A stretch of 64,000 nt of DNA from Methylobacteriaceae bacterium (GCA_020638195.1 JACKJC010000003.1:124001-188000); one strand, 5' to 3'. Shown: positions 42,658-51,978, counted from the first letter of the stretch. The notes: a model not told the origin generated them from the sequence alone. Translations and numbers: made by a program.

Positions 42658-43824
42658 CTACGCCGGCTTCTTCTTGCCGGCGCCGAGCCCCATCTGGCGC
42701 GAGATCAGTTCCTTCATGATCTCGCTCGTGCCGCCGTAGATGCGCTGCACGCGGGCGTCCGCATAGGCCTGCGCAACGGGATATTCCCACATGAAGCCGT
42801 AGCCGCCGTGCAATTGCACGCAGGCGTCGAGCACGCGGCCCTGCATTTCGGATAGCCACAGCTTCGCCATCGAGGCGGTCGCGGAATCCAGCGTGCCCGC
42901 GATCTGCATTTCCAGGCACTTGTCGACGAAGACGCGGCCGACCTCGACCTCGGTCTGGCACTCCGCGAGCTTGTAGCGCGTGTTCTGGAACTCGCCGATC
43001 GGCGAACCAAAGGCCTTGCGGTCCTGCACATATTGCACGGTGGTGTCGATCGCCGCCTGCGCGGAGGCATGCGCGGTAATCGCGATCTGCAGGCGCTCCC
43101 ACGGCAGCTTCTGCATCAGATAGACGAAGCCTTCACCCTCCTTGCCGAGCAGGTTTTCTGCGGGCACGCGCACGTCGTCGAAGAAGAGTTCGGACGTGTC
43201 CTGCGCCTTCAGGCCCATCTTCTTCAGCCGCTTGCCCTTGCGGAAGCCGGGCATGCCTTCTTCCACGATGATGAGGCTCACGCCCTTGGCGCCGGCGCTC
43301 ACGTCGGTCTTGGTTACGACGATCACGAGATCGGCATGCCAGCCGTTGGTGATGAAGGTCTTGGAGCCGTTGATGACGTAATGGTCGCCGTCCTTGCGCG
43401 CCGTGGTGCGCACGCCCTGCAGGTCCGAGCCGGTGCCGGGCTCGGTCATGGCGATGGCGCCGATCTTCTCGCCGCGCGCCATGGCCGGCAGAAATTTCTT
43501 CTTCTGCGCTTCCGTGCCGTAGGTCTCGATGTAGGGCGCGACGATGTCATTGTGCAGGCCGAATCCCAGCCCGCTCGTATTGGCGCGCGCGACCTCCTCG
43601 ATCAGCACCGAGCTCATCGCTTCCGTGGCGCCGGCGCCGCCGTATTCGGTGGAGACGGTCGGCAGCAGCAGGCCCTGTTCGCCGGCCTTCAGCCAGACAT
43701 CGCGATCGACATAGCCCTGCGCCTCCCATTTCTCGTGAAAAGGCTTGGCGTGCTCGTCGAGGAAGCGACGGACCATATCGCGGAAGAGAGTGTGGTCCTC
43801 GGTGAAGATGCTGCGTTCGATCAT
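42658..43824 (-). CDS. Acyl-CoA dehydrogenase, short form
   Basis: This is a 388-residue FAD-dependent acyl-CoA dehydrogenase of normal family length. Motifs: IAMTEPGTGSDLQGV and FITNGWHADLVIVV for flavin and substrate binding, LHGGYGFMWEYPVAQAYAD and the catalytic glutamate in RIYGGTSEIMKEL. The chain-length or branched-chain preference cannot be read. It is separate from the fadE-fadA-fadJ block. The start at 43824 has only a weak GAGACC site. Confidence 0.93.
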   Translation of the reverse strand: MIERSIFTEDHTLFRDMVRRFLDEHAKPFHEKWEAQGYVDRDVWLKAGEQGLLLPTVSTEYGGAGATEAMSSVLIEEVARANTSGLGFGLHNDIVAPYIETYGTEAQKKKFLPAMARGEKIGAIAMTEPGTGSDLQGVRTTARKDGDHYVINGSKTFITNGWHADLVIVVTKTDVSAGAKGVSLIIVEEGMPGFRKGKRLKKMGLKAQDTSELFFDDVRVPAENLLGKEGEGFVYLMQKLPWERLQIAITAHASAQAAIDTTVQYVQDRKAFGSPIGEFQNTRYKLAECQTEVEVGRVFVDKCLEMQIAGTLDSATASMAKLWLSEMQGRVLDACVQLHGGYGFMWEYPVAQAYADARVQRIYGGTSEIMKELISRQMGLGAGKKKPA

Positions 43825-43873
43825 CGTTGGTCTCGTCGATCCATATCTGCGCGCGGACCATCAAGACGACAAC

Positions 43874-43968
43874 GACTGTCATCCCGGACGGCCGACAGGC
43901 CGATCCGGGACCCAGCAAAGTGTTGGTTCTGGATCCCGGTTCTGCGCTTCGCTTCGGCCGGGATGACA
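43874..43968. repeat. Dispersed palindromic repeat, family B, copy 2
   Basis: This copy begins GACTGTCATCCCGG and ends GCCGGGATGACA, with internal CCGGGACCCAGC and CTGGATCCCGG shared with the copy at 10756-10852. Here it lies between hpaD and the acyl-CoA dehydrogenase, both on the minus strand. Confidence 0.75.
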
Positions 43969-44054
43969 GGCTCGTCGCTCGTGGGCGCATTGGCGGCGGG
44001 ACTTTCGCTCAGCGCCCGCCGCCGCGCAAGCCGCCGTTCCGCATGCAGCGTCTG

Positions 44055-44906
44055 CTATTTCGTCAGATGAAATTCTACATTGATCTGCCCGGAGCCCGAC
44101 GACGGGAAATAGGGCGTCAACTCCTCCATCTCGCCGTTGAATTCGCCCCAGCCGAGCATGCCGAACAGCATGTGCGTGTCGCACATCAGGCCTTCGCCGT
44201 TGCACTTGGTCGAATATTCCGGGAGCATCGCGCAGAATTCCTTGTAGCGGCGCTCCTTCCAGAGTTCGACGACGCGCAGGTCCATCTGGCGGTTGAACTC
44301 GCTGCCGACCTGCTCCCATTGATCGTCGCCGACCTGATCGTTGGAAACGAGCTTGTGCGACAGCGAGCCGGACGCGAGCACGGCCACATTGTAGGGCGAG
44401 GCCTCGATCGCGCGGCGCACGGCGGCGCCGAAGGCCCGGTTTTCCTGCCAGGTGGCGAATAGCGGCGCGGCGACGGAGACGACCTTCGCCCAATTGTCCT
44501 GGTTCATGTAGTGCATCGGCACGATCGTGCCGTATTCCAGCGGCAGCGTCTCGACCTTGTGCGCCATCACTTCGAGCTTGTCCTTCTTCGCCTCGGCCGA
44601 GATCATGTCGGCGAGATCGGGATTGCCCGCATAATCGTAGTGCATGTTCTGGATCATGTGCGGCGCTTCATGGCTCGTGTAGACGCCTGTGTGCCGCGCG
44701 TTGGCGTTCATGTGGCAGCCGAAATTGGACAGCCAGTGCGTGTCGAAGACCAGAAACGTGTCCGCCCCACGCTCGCGCGCACGCCGGCCGATCTCCTTCA
44801 GCCCGTCGATCGCGCCCTGGCGCTTGCCGAATAGCGGGCCAGGCCGCTCCGAAATCAGGATCGAGGGGACATGCGCGATTTTCGCGGCCATGACGATCTT
44901 GCCCAT
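44055..44906 (-). CDS. hpaD: 3,4-dihydroxyphenylacetate (homoprotocatechuate) 2,3-dioxygenase
   Basis: This enzyme opens the ring of homoprotocatechuate with O2, giving 5-carboxymethyl-2-hydroxymuconate semialdehyde. At 283 residues it equals the E. coli enzyme, and whole segments are alike from memory: AAKIAHVPSI, RQGAIDGLKEI, FDTHWLSN, EYGTIVPMHYMN, VAVLASGSLSHKL and the C-terminal PSSGSGQINVEF. Iron ligands are expected among the histidines of HVPS and DTHW plus a glutamate (LigB-type class III extradiol fold). The start at 44906 follows GGGAGG. It is divergent from hpaE with candidate operators between. The rest of the pathway is not in the window. Confidence 0.92.
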   Translation of the reverse strand: MGKIVMAAKIAHVPSILISERPGPLFGKRQGAIDGLKEIGRRARERGADTFLVFDTHWLSNFGCHMNANARHTGVYTSHEAPHMIQNMHYDYAGNPDLADMISAEAKKDKLEVMAHKVETLPLEYGTIVPMHYMNQDNWAKVVSVAAPLFATWQENRAFGAAVRRAIEASPYNVAVLASGSLSHKLVSNDQVGDDQWEQVGSEFNRQMDLRVVELWKERRYKEFCAMLPEYSTKCNGEGLMCDTHMLFGMLGWGEFNGEMEELTPYFPSSGSGQINVEFHLTK

Positions 44907-44937
44907 TGACGCCTCCCTTTGGCGAGTAGCTGATTTA

Positions 44938-44949
44938 TTCACATGTTAA
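44938..44949. promoter_or_regulatory. Candidate operator in front of hpaD
   Basis: TTCACATGTTAA is a 12-bp near-perfect inverted repeat (one mismatched pair), 31 bp before the hpaD start. It shares a TTAAC half with the hpaE-side palindrome at 45030-45043 and is placed symmetrically to it. Confidence 0.45.
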
Positions 44950-45029
44950 ATTGTTTTGGTCCCCATGTCCATTGATCCCGAACAAATGACCTGCGGCCGC
45001 ACCGCGACGCCCGCCCTTGCAGGTAGACA

Positions 45030-45043
45030 TTTAACGCGTTAAA
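45030..45043. promoter_or_regulatory. Candidate operator in front of hpaE
   Basis: TTTAACGCGTTAAA is a perfect 14-bp palindrome 30 bp before the hpaE start chosen at 45074. It is the kind of site bound by MarR-type repressors such as HpaR, but no regulator gene is in the window. Confidence 0.55.
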
Positions 45044-45073
45044 CAAATGCCGTTGTCATTACGGAGCGGCTCC

Positions 45074-46576
45074 ATGTTCGAGGAAAACAAGGCGCGACTG
45101 CAAGCCCTGCTGCAGCCGCTGTCCGCCAACGGCGTCGGCCACTGGATCGGCGGCAAGCGCGTCGAGGCGAAGTCCGGCGCGACCTTCGAGACGCGCTCGC
45201 CGGTCGACGGGTCGCTGATCGCCAAAGTCGCGCGCGGCGACGCCGCCGACATCGCCGCCGCGGCCGAGGCCGCCAAGGCCGCCTTCCCGGCCTGGCGCGC
45301 GATGGCCGCCCCCGCCCGCCAGAAACTGCTGCACAGGATCGCCAACGCGATCGAGAAGCATGCCGACGAAATAGCGGCGCTGGAATGCTGGGACACTGGC
45401 CAGGCCTGGCGCTTCATGTCGAAGGCGGCGCTACGCGGCGCGGAAAATTTCCGCTTCTTCGCCGACCGCTGCCAGTCCGCGCGCGACGGCCAGAACCTGC
45501 CTTCGGCCGAGCACTGGAACGTATCCACCCGCACGCCGATCGGCCCCGTCGGCGTCATCACGCCGTGGAACACGCCCTTCATGCTGTCGACGTGGAAGAT
45601 CGCGCCGGCGCTGGCGGCCGGCTGCACGGTCGTCCACAAGCCCGCCGAATGGTCGCCGGTGACCGCCGATCTCCTGGCGCGCATTTGCTCGGAGGCCGGC
45701 CTGCCCGACGGCGTGCTCAACACTGTCCACGGCTTCGGCGAGGACGCCGGCCGCGCGCTGACCGAGCACGAGGCGATCAAGGCCATCGGCTTCGTCGGCG
45801 AATCCTCGACCGGGTCCGCCATCATGCGGCAGGGCGCGGAAACGCTGAAACGCGTGCATTTCGAGCTCGGCGGCAAGAACCCGGTCATCGTCTTCGACGA
45901 CGCCGATCTCGACCGCGCGCTCGATGCCGTCGTCTTCATGATCTATTCGCTCAACGGCGAGCGCTGCACGTCGTCGAGCCGCCTGCTGATCCAGAATTCC
46001 ATCGCCGACGAATTCATGGCGAAACTGGCGGCGCGCGTGAAGAAGCTGAAGGTCGGCCATCCGCTCGATCCCGCGACCGAGGTCGGCCCGCTGATCCACG
46101 AGCGGCATCTGGCGAAGGTCTGCTCCTATTTCGATATTGCTAGACAGGAAGGCGGTCAGATTCTCGCCGGCGGCGCGCGCGGCGAGGGCGCGGGCCATTT
46201 CGTGCAGCCGACGCTGGTGCGCGCCAAGCCGGACTCGCGGCTCGCGCAGGAAGAGATTTTTGGCCCCTTCCTGACCGCGCTCACTTTCGACGATGAAGCC
46301 CAGGCGATCGAACTCGCCAACAACGTGCGCTATGGCCTTGCCGGCTACGTCTGGTCTGGCGAGATCGGCCGCGCGCTGCGTGTCGCCGATGCGCTCGAAG
46401 CCGGCATGGTCTGGGTCAATTCGGAGAACGTACGCCATTTGCCGACGCCTTTCGGCGGCGCGAAAGCGTCGGGCATCGGTCGCGATGGCGGCGATTATTC
46501 CTTCGAATTCTACATGGAGACCAAGATGGTCTCCCTTGCCACCGGCGCGCACAAGATCCAGAAATTGGGAGCGTGA
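45074..46576 (+). CDS. hpaE: 5-carboxymethyl-2-hydroxymuconate semialdehyde dehydrogenase
   Basis: This NAD-dependent aldehyde dehydrogenase oxidises the ring-cleavage product of HpaD. The protein is 500 residues. It has TPWNTPFMLSTWKIAPALA, the catalytic glutamate in FELGGKNPVIVFDDADLD, the catalytic cysteine in NGERCTSSSRL and QEEIFGPFL. The C-terminal NVRHLPTPFGGAKASGIGRD with YSFEFYMETK closely follows E. coli HpaE. ATG at 45074 is chosen because GGAG lies seven bases before it; an ATG at 45047 has no site and almost touches the palindrome. The divergent arrangement with hpaD supports the specific name over a general aldehyde dehydrogenase. Confidence 0.9.
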   Translation: MFEENKARLQALLQPLSANGVGHWIGGKRVEAKSGATFETRSPVDGSLIAKVARGDAADIAAAAEAAKAAFPAWRAMAAPARQKLLHRIANAIEKHADEIAALECWDTGQAWRFMSKAALRGAENFRFFADRCQSARDGQNLPSAEHWNVSTRTPIGPVGVITPWNTPFMLSTWKIAPALAAGCTVVHKPAEWSPVTADLLARICSEAGLPDGVLNTVHGFGEDAGRALTEHEAIKAIGFVGESSTGSAIMRQGAETLKRVHFELGGKNPVIVFDDADLDRALDAVVFMIYSLNGERCTSSSRLLIQNSIADEFMAKLAARVKKLKVGHPLDPATEVGPLIHERHLAKVCSYFDIARQEGGQILAGGARGEGAGHFVQPTLVRAKPDSRLAQEEIFGPFLTALTFDDEAQAIELANNVRYGLAGYVWSGEIGRALRVADALEAGMVWVNSENVRHLPTPFGGAKASGIGRDGGDYSFEFYMETKMVSLATGAHKIQKLGA

Positions 46577-46595
46577 TCGGCTGACAGGGGGGCCT

Positions 46596-47030
46596 ATGCG
46601 GTTGCAAATGGTCGGCGCGGCGTGCGCCGCGCTGTTCTCGTGGACTGGCGCGGCGCATGCCACCGCGACGCTCATCTGCGAGAGCAAGGGCAAGTCTCTC
46701 GAATTCTCGCTGCAGGGCGCGGTCGGCTCGATCGCTTCCTCGGTCAGCGGCCTTCAGGCCGAGATCGAACTCAAGGCCGCGGGCGCGGAGCCTGCGCGCA
46801 AGGTCGCGTTCGATTCGGACAGTCTGGTTCAGCGATGGATCGAAGGGCTCGACCTGAAACTCTGGCTGCGCGCCGAACACGACGAGAAGACGCCGGAAAC
46901 CGACCTGATCATCGAAGCCAGGCGCAAGTCGAAGAACGTCGACAATTACGCGGGAACTTTTCGCCTGACAGTCGAAGGCGCGAAGGCGCCGCGTACATTC
47001 GCCGGCAAGGTCTCATGCAGCATCGACTGA
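46596..47030 (+). CDS. Small secreted protein of unknown function
   Basis: This 144-residue protein has a signal peptide (MRLQMVGAACAALFSWTGAA, then HA) after a GGGGGG-type site. The mature part appears beta-rich and carries two cysteines, ATLICESKG near its start and KVSCSID at its end, which may pair in a disulfide. No family is recognised. It follows hpaE by 19 bp and may be co-transcribed with it. Its 3' end overlaps the convergent metallopeptidase gene by 18 bases. Confidence 0.65.
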   Translation: MRLQMVGAACAALFSWTGAAHATATLICESKGKSLEFSLQGAVGSIASSVSGLQAEIELKAAGAEPARKVAFDSDSLVQRWIEGLDLKLWLRAEHDEKTPETDLIIEARRKSKNVDNYAGTFRLTVEGAKAPRTFAGKVSCSID

Positions 47031-48035
47031 TTGCGCTGCGGCGCGGCTCCGCACGCGCCTGGCGACGATCATGTGAATGAAGTGCAGCTTGCCCTTCACT
47101 TCGTCGCTCAGCACGAAGGGATACATGTCGGGCTGGCCCATCGATCGGTTGATCTCGTTGACTTTCGCGGTGATGGGGAGAAAGGCCTCGATCAACGCAT
47201 CGAAGTCTTCCGTCGTATAGGGATCGACGATCCTTCCGGACAATTCGCCGGCAAAGCCGAGGTCGAGCGCCGTATCCATCGTCGCCGCGATATGCACGAA
47301 ATGCGCGAATGTTTCCGCCCAGTCCTCGTGAGGATGTGCGGATGCATAGGCGCTGATGAAATGCTGCCGCCAGTCGACAGGGGCGCCATTCTGGTAGTGG
47401 CGCTGCAACGCCTCCTGATAATCGGCGCGCTCGTCGCCGAAGATGATGCGGCAGGCCCGGATATCGCTGGAGGTCAGAACCAGCCGCTCGAAATAATAAT
47501 GCGCGAGCTCATGCCGGAAATGGCCGACCAGCGTGCGATAGGGCTCGCGCATTTCCGTACGTCTGTGCTCGCGCACCGCATCGTCGGCCTCGGCGATGTC
47601 GAGCGTGACGAGACCTGAATCGTGCCCGGTCATGACCGGTGCGGCGGCAAGGTCGGTGGACAGGAAATGAAAGGTCAATGCGCCGGGGTTTGCGGAATCA
47701 CGCGCTTCGATCGGCAGGCCAAACCGCATGAAATCGTAAACCACGCGCCGCTTGGCTTGTTCGATCCGCTGCCAGCGTTCGAGATTGCCTGCGAAAGAGA
47801 GGTTGGGAATGACGCTGTCGAGCCGACACGAGCGGCATAGGGGCTGATCGTCGCCGGTCGCCCAGTTGCAGACGAATTGCCCTCGGTTGGCGCAGGCGAC
47901 GACGGCGCCTTCGCCAAAGAGCGCCGCCATCTGGCTGGCCTCCGGCGAGAAGGCGATATGCGCGCCGCAGGCGAGGCAGGTGTAGTTCTCGAAGAAGACT
48001 CGGCTTCCGCAGGCTGGGCAGGAAAGGTGGCGCAT
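47013..48035 (-). CDS. Zinc-ribbon putative metallopeptidase (Peptidase_Mx-like)
   Basis: This 340-residue protein begins with a zinc ribbon (CPACGSRV, CLACGAHI) and a further cysteine cluster (VVACANRGQFVCNWA, PLCRSCRLDS). The catalytic motif HELAHYYFERL (HExxH) lies near residue 186, and HEDWAETFAHF near 245 can give the third metal ligand and a helix. This matches the family of putative zinc-binding metallopeptidases often found beside transglutaminase/ATP-grasp/alpha-E genes. The start at 48035 places the first CxxC at residue 6. It is divergent from the transglutaminase/DUF2126 gene, 193 bp apart. Confidence 0.85.
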   Translation of the reverse strand: MRHLSCPACGSRVFFENYTCLACGAHIAFSPEASQMAALFGEGAVVACANRGQFVCNWATGDDQPLCRSCRLDSVIPNLSFAGNLERWQRIEQAKRRVVYDFMRFGLPIEARDSANPGALTFHFLSTDLAAAPVMTGHDSGLVTLDIAEADDAVREHRRTEMREPYRTLVGHFRHELAHYYFERLVLTSSDIRACRIIFGDERADYQEALQRHYQNGAPVDWRQHFISAYASAHPHEDWAETFAHFVHIAATMDTALDLGFAGELSGRIVDPYTTEDFDALIEAFLPITAKVNEINRSMGQPDMYPFVLSDEVKGKLHFIHMIVARRVRSRAAAQSVDAA

Positions 48036-48228
48036 TGATGCATCCTGGCAACGGCAAGCCTGAGAACGCATTTGAACGCCAAAAGTTTGCCGCAGCGCAA
48101 TTTTTCACACTGGCGCCGTCCCGACAGGCCGGTTTCGGTTCGAGCGCACAAAAAGCAGGCGCCGCAGCAATGGCGTCCCGGAGCGACTTGCTGCATTTTG
48201 CGGGCAAACCGCCACTGGGGATGCGTCA

Positions 48229-51200
48229 TTGGCTATCAAGGTCGCGCTGCGCCACTTCACCTCCTATTCGTATGACCGCGACGTCGCGATCGGTCCTCAG
48301 GTCATCCGGCTGCGTCCCGCGCCGCACTGCCGGACGAAGGTGACGAGCTATTCGCTCAAGGTCCTTCCCGAGACGCATTTCGAGAACTGGCAGCAGGACC
48401 CGCACGGCAACTGGCAGGCGCGCTGCGTCTTTCCCGACAAGGCCGATCATCTCTCGATCGAGGTCGATCTCGTCGCGGAAATGGCGACCTGGAATCCCTT
48501 CGATTTCTTCATCGAGCCCTATGCCGAGACGTTTCCCTTCGTCTACGAGACCAATCTCGCGATGGAGCTCGCGCCCTATCTCGAGCTCGAGCCCTGCGGC
48601 TCCGCGCTCGACGCCTATGTGGCCGCCATTCCCCGCGAGGAAAAGCAGCTCACCAACTTTCTGGTCGACCTGAATCTTCAACTCCACAAGGACATCCGCT
48701 ACGTCATCCGCATGGAGCCGGGCGTCCAGACGCCCGACGAGACGCTGACGCTGCGCTCCGGCTCCTGCCGCGACTCGGCATGGGTCCTCGTCCAGATCCT
48801 GCGCCGCCTCGGCCTCGCCGCGCGTTTCGTGTCGGGTTACCTCATCCAGCTCAAGCCCGACCTCACGACCATCGAGGGTCCGCAGGGCGCCGATCACGAT
48901 TTCACCGACCTGCACGCCTGGGCCGAGGTCTATGTGCCGGGCGCCGGCTGGATCGGCCTCGACGCCACCTCGGGCCTGCTCTGCGCCGAGGGCCATCTGC
49001 CGCTCGCCGCCACGCCGCACTACCGCTCGGCCGCGCCGATCGAAGGCATGGTCGATTTCGCGCAGACGACCTTCCATTTCGAAATGCATGTCGATCGCAT
49101 CGACGAGGCGCCGCGCATCACGCGGCCGTTCGACGATGCGGACTGGCGGAAACTCGACGCGCTCGGCGAGGCGGTCGACCGCGATCTCCTAGCCAACGAC
49201 GTGCGCCTCACCATGGGCGGCGAGCCGACTTTCGTCTCCATCGACGATTTCCAGTCGGACGAATGGAACACCGGCGCGGTCGGCCCGACCAAGAAGGGGC
49301 TCGCCGATAGGCTGATCCGCAAGTTACGGGAGAAATTCGCGCCGGGTGGGCTGCTGCACTACGGGCAGGGCAAATGGTATCCCGGCGAAAGCCTGCCGCG
49401 CTGGGCGCTCGCGCTCTACTGGCGCAAGGACGGCCAACCGATCTGGCGCGACGCTGATCTGATCGCGCCAGTCGAAAATCCGCCGCCCGCGACTGTCGAA
49501 ATGGCCGGAATCGTCGCCTGCAAGGTGGCCGATGAACTCGGCGTCGGCGCCGACTTTGTGGTGCCGGCCTATGAGGACGAGGAATACTGGGCGAAGAAGC
49601 TGGCGGAACTGCCGGCCAATGTCACCACGGACGATTCGAAGCTCGATGACATCGAGGCGCGCGAGCGCATGAAGCGCACTTTTGGCCGCGGGCTCGACGC
49701 GCCCTCCGGCTTCGTGCTGCCGATCCAGCGCTGGAATTCGCAGGCCAAGGGCCGCCGCTGGCGCTCGGAAAAATGGAAGCTGCGCAAGGACAAGTTCTAT
49801 CTGGCGCCGGGCGATTCGCCGGTCGGCTTCCGCTTGCCGCTCTCCTCGCTGCCCTGGGTGCCGCCGTCGTCCTACCCCTACATCCACGCGCAGGACCCGC
49901 TGGAGCCACGTGGCGATCTTCCGGTGACTTTCCTGGCGGTGCAGGCTCCGGCCGCACAGGCGCCGGGCGCCGAGCAGCAGGACCAGATCGAGCAGGTCGC
50001 GGTTGAAGGGGCCGTGCGCACCGCGCTCACTATCGAGCCGCGCGACGGCGCGCTCTGCGTCTTCATGCCGCCGGTCGAGAAGATCGAGGACTATCTCGAA
50101 CTGGTCGAAACCGTCGAGGCGAGCGCGCGCGCGCTCGGCGCCAAGGTTCATATCGAGGGCTATCCGCCGCCCTTCGATCCGCGCATCGACGTCATCAAGG
50201 CGACGCCGGATCCCGGCGTCATCGAGGTCAACATCCAGCCCGCGCGAAACTGGCGCGAGGCGGTCGACACGACGGTCACGCTCTACGAGGAAGCGCGCCA
50301 GTGCCGTCTCGGCGCCGATAAATTCATGATCGACGGCCGCCACACCGGCACGGGCGGCGGCGCGCATGTCGTCATCGGCGGTTCCTCGCCCACCGACTCG
50401 CCCTTCCTGCGCCGGCCGGATCTGCTCAAGAGCGTCATCCTCTACTGGCAGCGCCATCCCTCGTTGTCCTACCTGTTCTCGGGCCTGTTCATCGGCCCGA
50501 CCAGCCAGGCGCCGCGCGTGGACGAAGCCCGCCACGACACGCTCTATGAACTCGAGATCGCGCTCGGCGCGACGCCTGCGCCAGGGCAGGGGACTGCGCC
50601 GCCGCCCTGGCTCGTCGACCGCCTCTATCGCAACCTGATGACCGACGTGACCGGCAACACGCATCGCGCGGAAATTTGCATCGACAAGCTCTATTCGCCG
50701 GATTCGTCATCGGGCCGTCTCGGTCTCATCGAGTTCCGCGCCTTCGAAATGCCGCCGGACGCGCGCATGTCGCTCGCCCAGCAGCTCCTCATCCGCGCAC
50801 TGATCTCGATGTTCTGGCGCGAGCCGCAGCAGGGCGGCTTCGTGCGCTGGGGAACCGCGCTGCACGATCGCTACATGCTGCCGCATTTCGTCTGGGAGGA
50901 TTTCCTCTCCGTGCTCGCGGACCTGCGCGCGTCGGGCTACGATTTTGATCCCACCTGGTACAAGGCGCAGCTCGAATTCCGCTTCCCCGTTTATGGCGCG
51001 GTCGACCACGGCGGCGTGAAGCTCGAGCTGCGTCAGGCGCTGGAGCCGTGGCACGTGCTCGGCGAAATGGGCGCAGCCGGCGGCACGGTGCGCTATGTCG
51101 ATTCCTCGGTCGAGCGCCTGCAGATCAAGGCCACGGGTTTCATCCCCGGCCGGCATGCCATCGCCTGCAACGGCCGACGCCTGCCGATGACCGGCGCCGG

Positions 51201-51531
51201 CGTGTCGGGCGAGGCGGTCGCGGGCGTGCGCTTCAAGGCCTGGCAGCCAGCCGAAGGCCTGCATCCCACGATCCCTGCGCAGGCGCCGCTCACTTTCGAT
51301 ATCTACGATCTCTGGAACGGTCGCTCGCTCGGCGGCTGCGTCTACCATGTCGCCCATCCCGGCGGCCGCAATTACGAGACATTCCCGGTTAATTCCTATG
51401 AGGCGGAGGCGAGGCGCCTCGCCCGTTTCCAGGATTTCGGCCATACGCCGGGCAAGAGCGCGCCGCCGCAGCCGGAGCCGACCGGCGAGTTCCCGCTCAC
51501 GCTCGATTTGCGGCGGCCCGCGCTCTCGTGA
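48229..51531 (+). CDS. Transglutaminase-like / DUF2126 putative amidoligase fusion
   Basis: This is a large cytosolic protein of 1100 residues. The N-terminal beta domain (VALRHFTSYSYDRDVAIGPQ) and a transglutaminase-like core carry the catalytic triad: cysteine in GSCRDSAWVLV near 179, histidine in DLHAWAEVYVPG near 228 and aspartate in GLDATSGLLC near 244. From about residue 300 the chain is DUF2126, a putative amidoligase region (LTMGGEPTFVSIDD, GTGGGAHVVIGG, GLIEFRAFEMPPD). No ATG can serve; TTG at 48229 (MAIKVALRHF) is the earliest in-frame start and follows GGGG. Relatives occur with circularly permuted ATP-grasp and alpha-E proteins thought to make or modify peptides; those genes are not visible here. 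Confidence 0.9.
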   Translation: MAIKVALRHFTSYSYDRDVAIGPQVIRLRPAPHCRTKVTSYSLKVLPETHFENWQQDPHGNWQARCVFPDKADHLSIEVDLVAEMATWNPFDFFIEPYAETFPFVYETNLAMELAPYLELEPCGSALDAYVAAIPREEKQLTNFLVDLNLQLHKDIRYVIRMEPGVQTPDETLTLRSGSCRDSAWVLVQILRRLGLAARFVSGYLIQLKPDLTTIEGPQGADHDFTDLHAWAEVYVPGAGWIGLDATSGLLCAEGHLPLAATPHYRSAAPIEGMVDFAQTTFHFEMHVDRIDEAPRITRPFDDADWRKLDALGEAVDRDLLANDVRLTMGGEPTFVSIDDFQSDEWNTGAVGPTKKGLADRLIRKLREKFAPGGLLHYGQGKWYPGESLPRWALALYWRKDGQPIWRDADLIAPVENPPPATVEMAGIVACKVADELGVGADFVVPAYEDEEYWAKKLAELPANVTTDDSKLDDIEARERMKRTFGRGLDAPSGFVLPIQRWNSQAKGRRWRSEKWKLRKDKFYLAPGDSPVGFRLPLSSLPWVPPSSYPYIHAQDPLEPRGDLPVTFLAVQAPAAQAPGAEQQDQIEQVAVEGAVRTALTIEPRDGALCVFMPPVEKIEDYLELVETVEASARALGAKVHIEGYPPPFDPRIDVIKATPDPGVIEVNIQPARNWREAVDTTVTLYEEARQCRLGADKFMIDGRHTGTGGGAHVVIGGSSPTDSPFLRRPDLLKSVILYWQRHPSLSYLFSGLFIGPTSQAPRVDEARHDTLYELEIALGATPAPGQGTAPPPWLVDRLYRNLMTDVTGNTHRAEICIDKLYSPDSSSGRLGLIEFRAFEMPPDARMSLAQQLLIRALISMFWREPQQGGFVRWGTALHDRYMLPHFVWEDFLSVLADLRASGYDFDPTWYKAQLEFRFPVYGAVDHGGVKLELRQALEPWHVLGEMGAAGGTVRYVDSSVERLQIKATGFIPGRHAIACNGRRLPMTGAGVSGEAVAGVRFKAWQPAEGLHPTIPAQAPLTFDIYDLWNGRSLGGCVYHVAHPGGRNYETFPVNSYEAEARRLARFQDFGHTPGKSAPPQPEPTGEFPLTLDLRRPALS

Positions 51532-51693
51532 CGGCGGGCCGGCCCGCGGGCGCGCGGCATGCCATGGGCCGGGAACCAGTGGCGCGCCGTTGCGGTTTAT
51601 CCGTGGAATGCCCGTGATCGTGGAAGCCGGCGGCGCGAACCCGATTTACAATAAGCCGCGATTCCAGCACGGGCGGGATCGGCGGAGGACATC

Positions 51694-51978
51694 ATGTGCA
51701 ATCCCAATGAGATCGACGAAGCACGCGCGCGACTTCTCGCCGCAGGCGCCGACCAGAAGGATCTCGACTGGTTCGACAGTCTCGGGTGGAACGACGCGCA
51801 TACGCCGCCTCTGATGAGCGAAGCCGATGTCGCGGCCTTCCGTCGTCGCGAGGAAAAACTCAACGCCGCCGTGGCGCATCTGTCCTTTGCCGAACGCGCC
51901 GACAGCCCCGAGGGCAAGCTTGCCGCCGCCATCGGCGCGCGCATCGCCGACTGGAAGGACCGAGACGAAGAGGACTGA
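51694..51978 (+). CDS. Small acidic protein of unknown function
   Basis: This is a 94-residue soluble protein, acidic and mostly helical (EIDEARARLLAAGADQKDLD, then EADVAAFRRREEKLNAAV). It is not recognised. A GGAGGA site before the ATG supports its start. It follows the transglutaminase gene by 162 bp in the same direction. Confidence 0.65.
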   Translation: MCNPNEIDEARARLLAAGADQKDLDWFDSLGWNDAHTPPLMSEADVAAFRRREEKLNAAVAHLSFAERADSPEGKLAAAIGARIADWKDRDEED

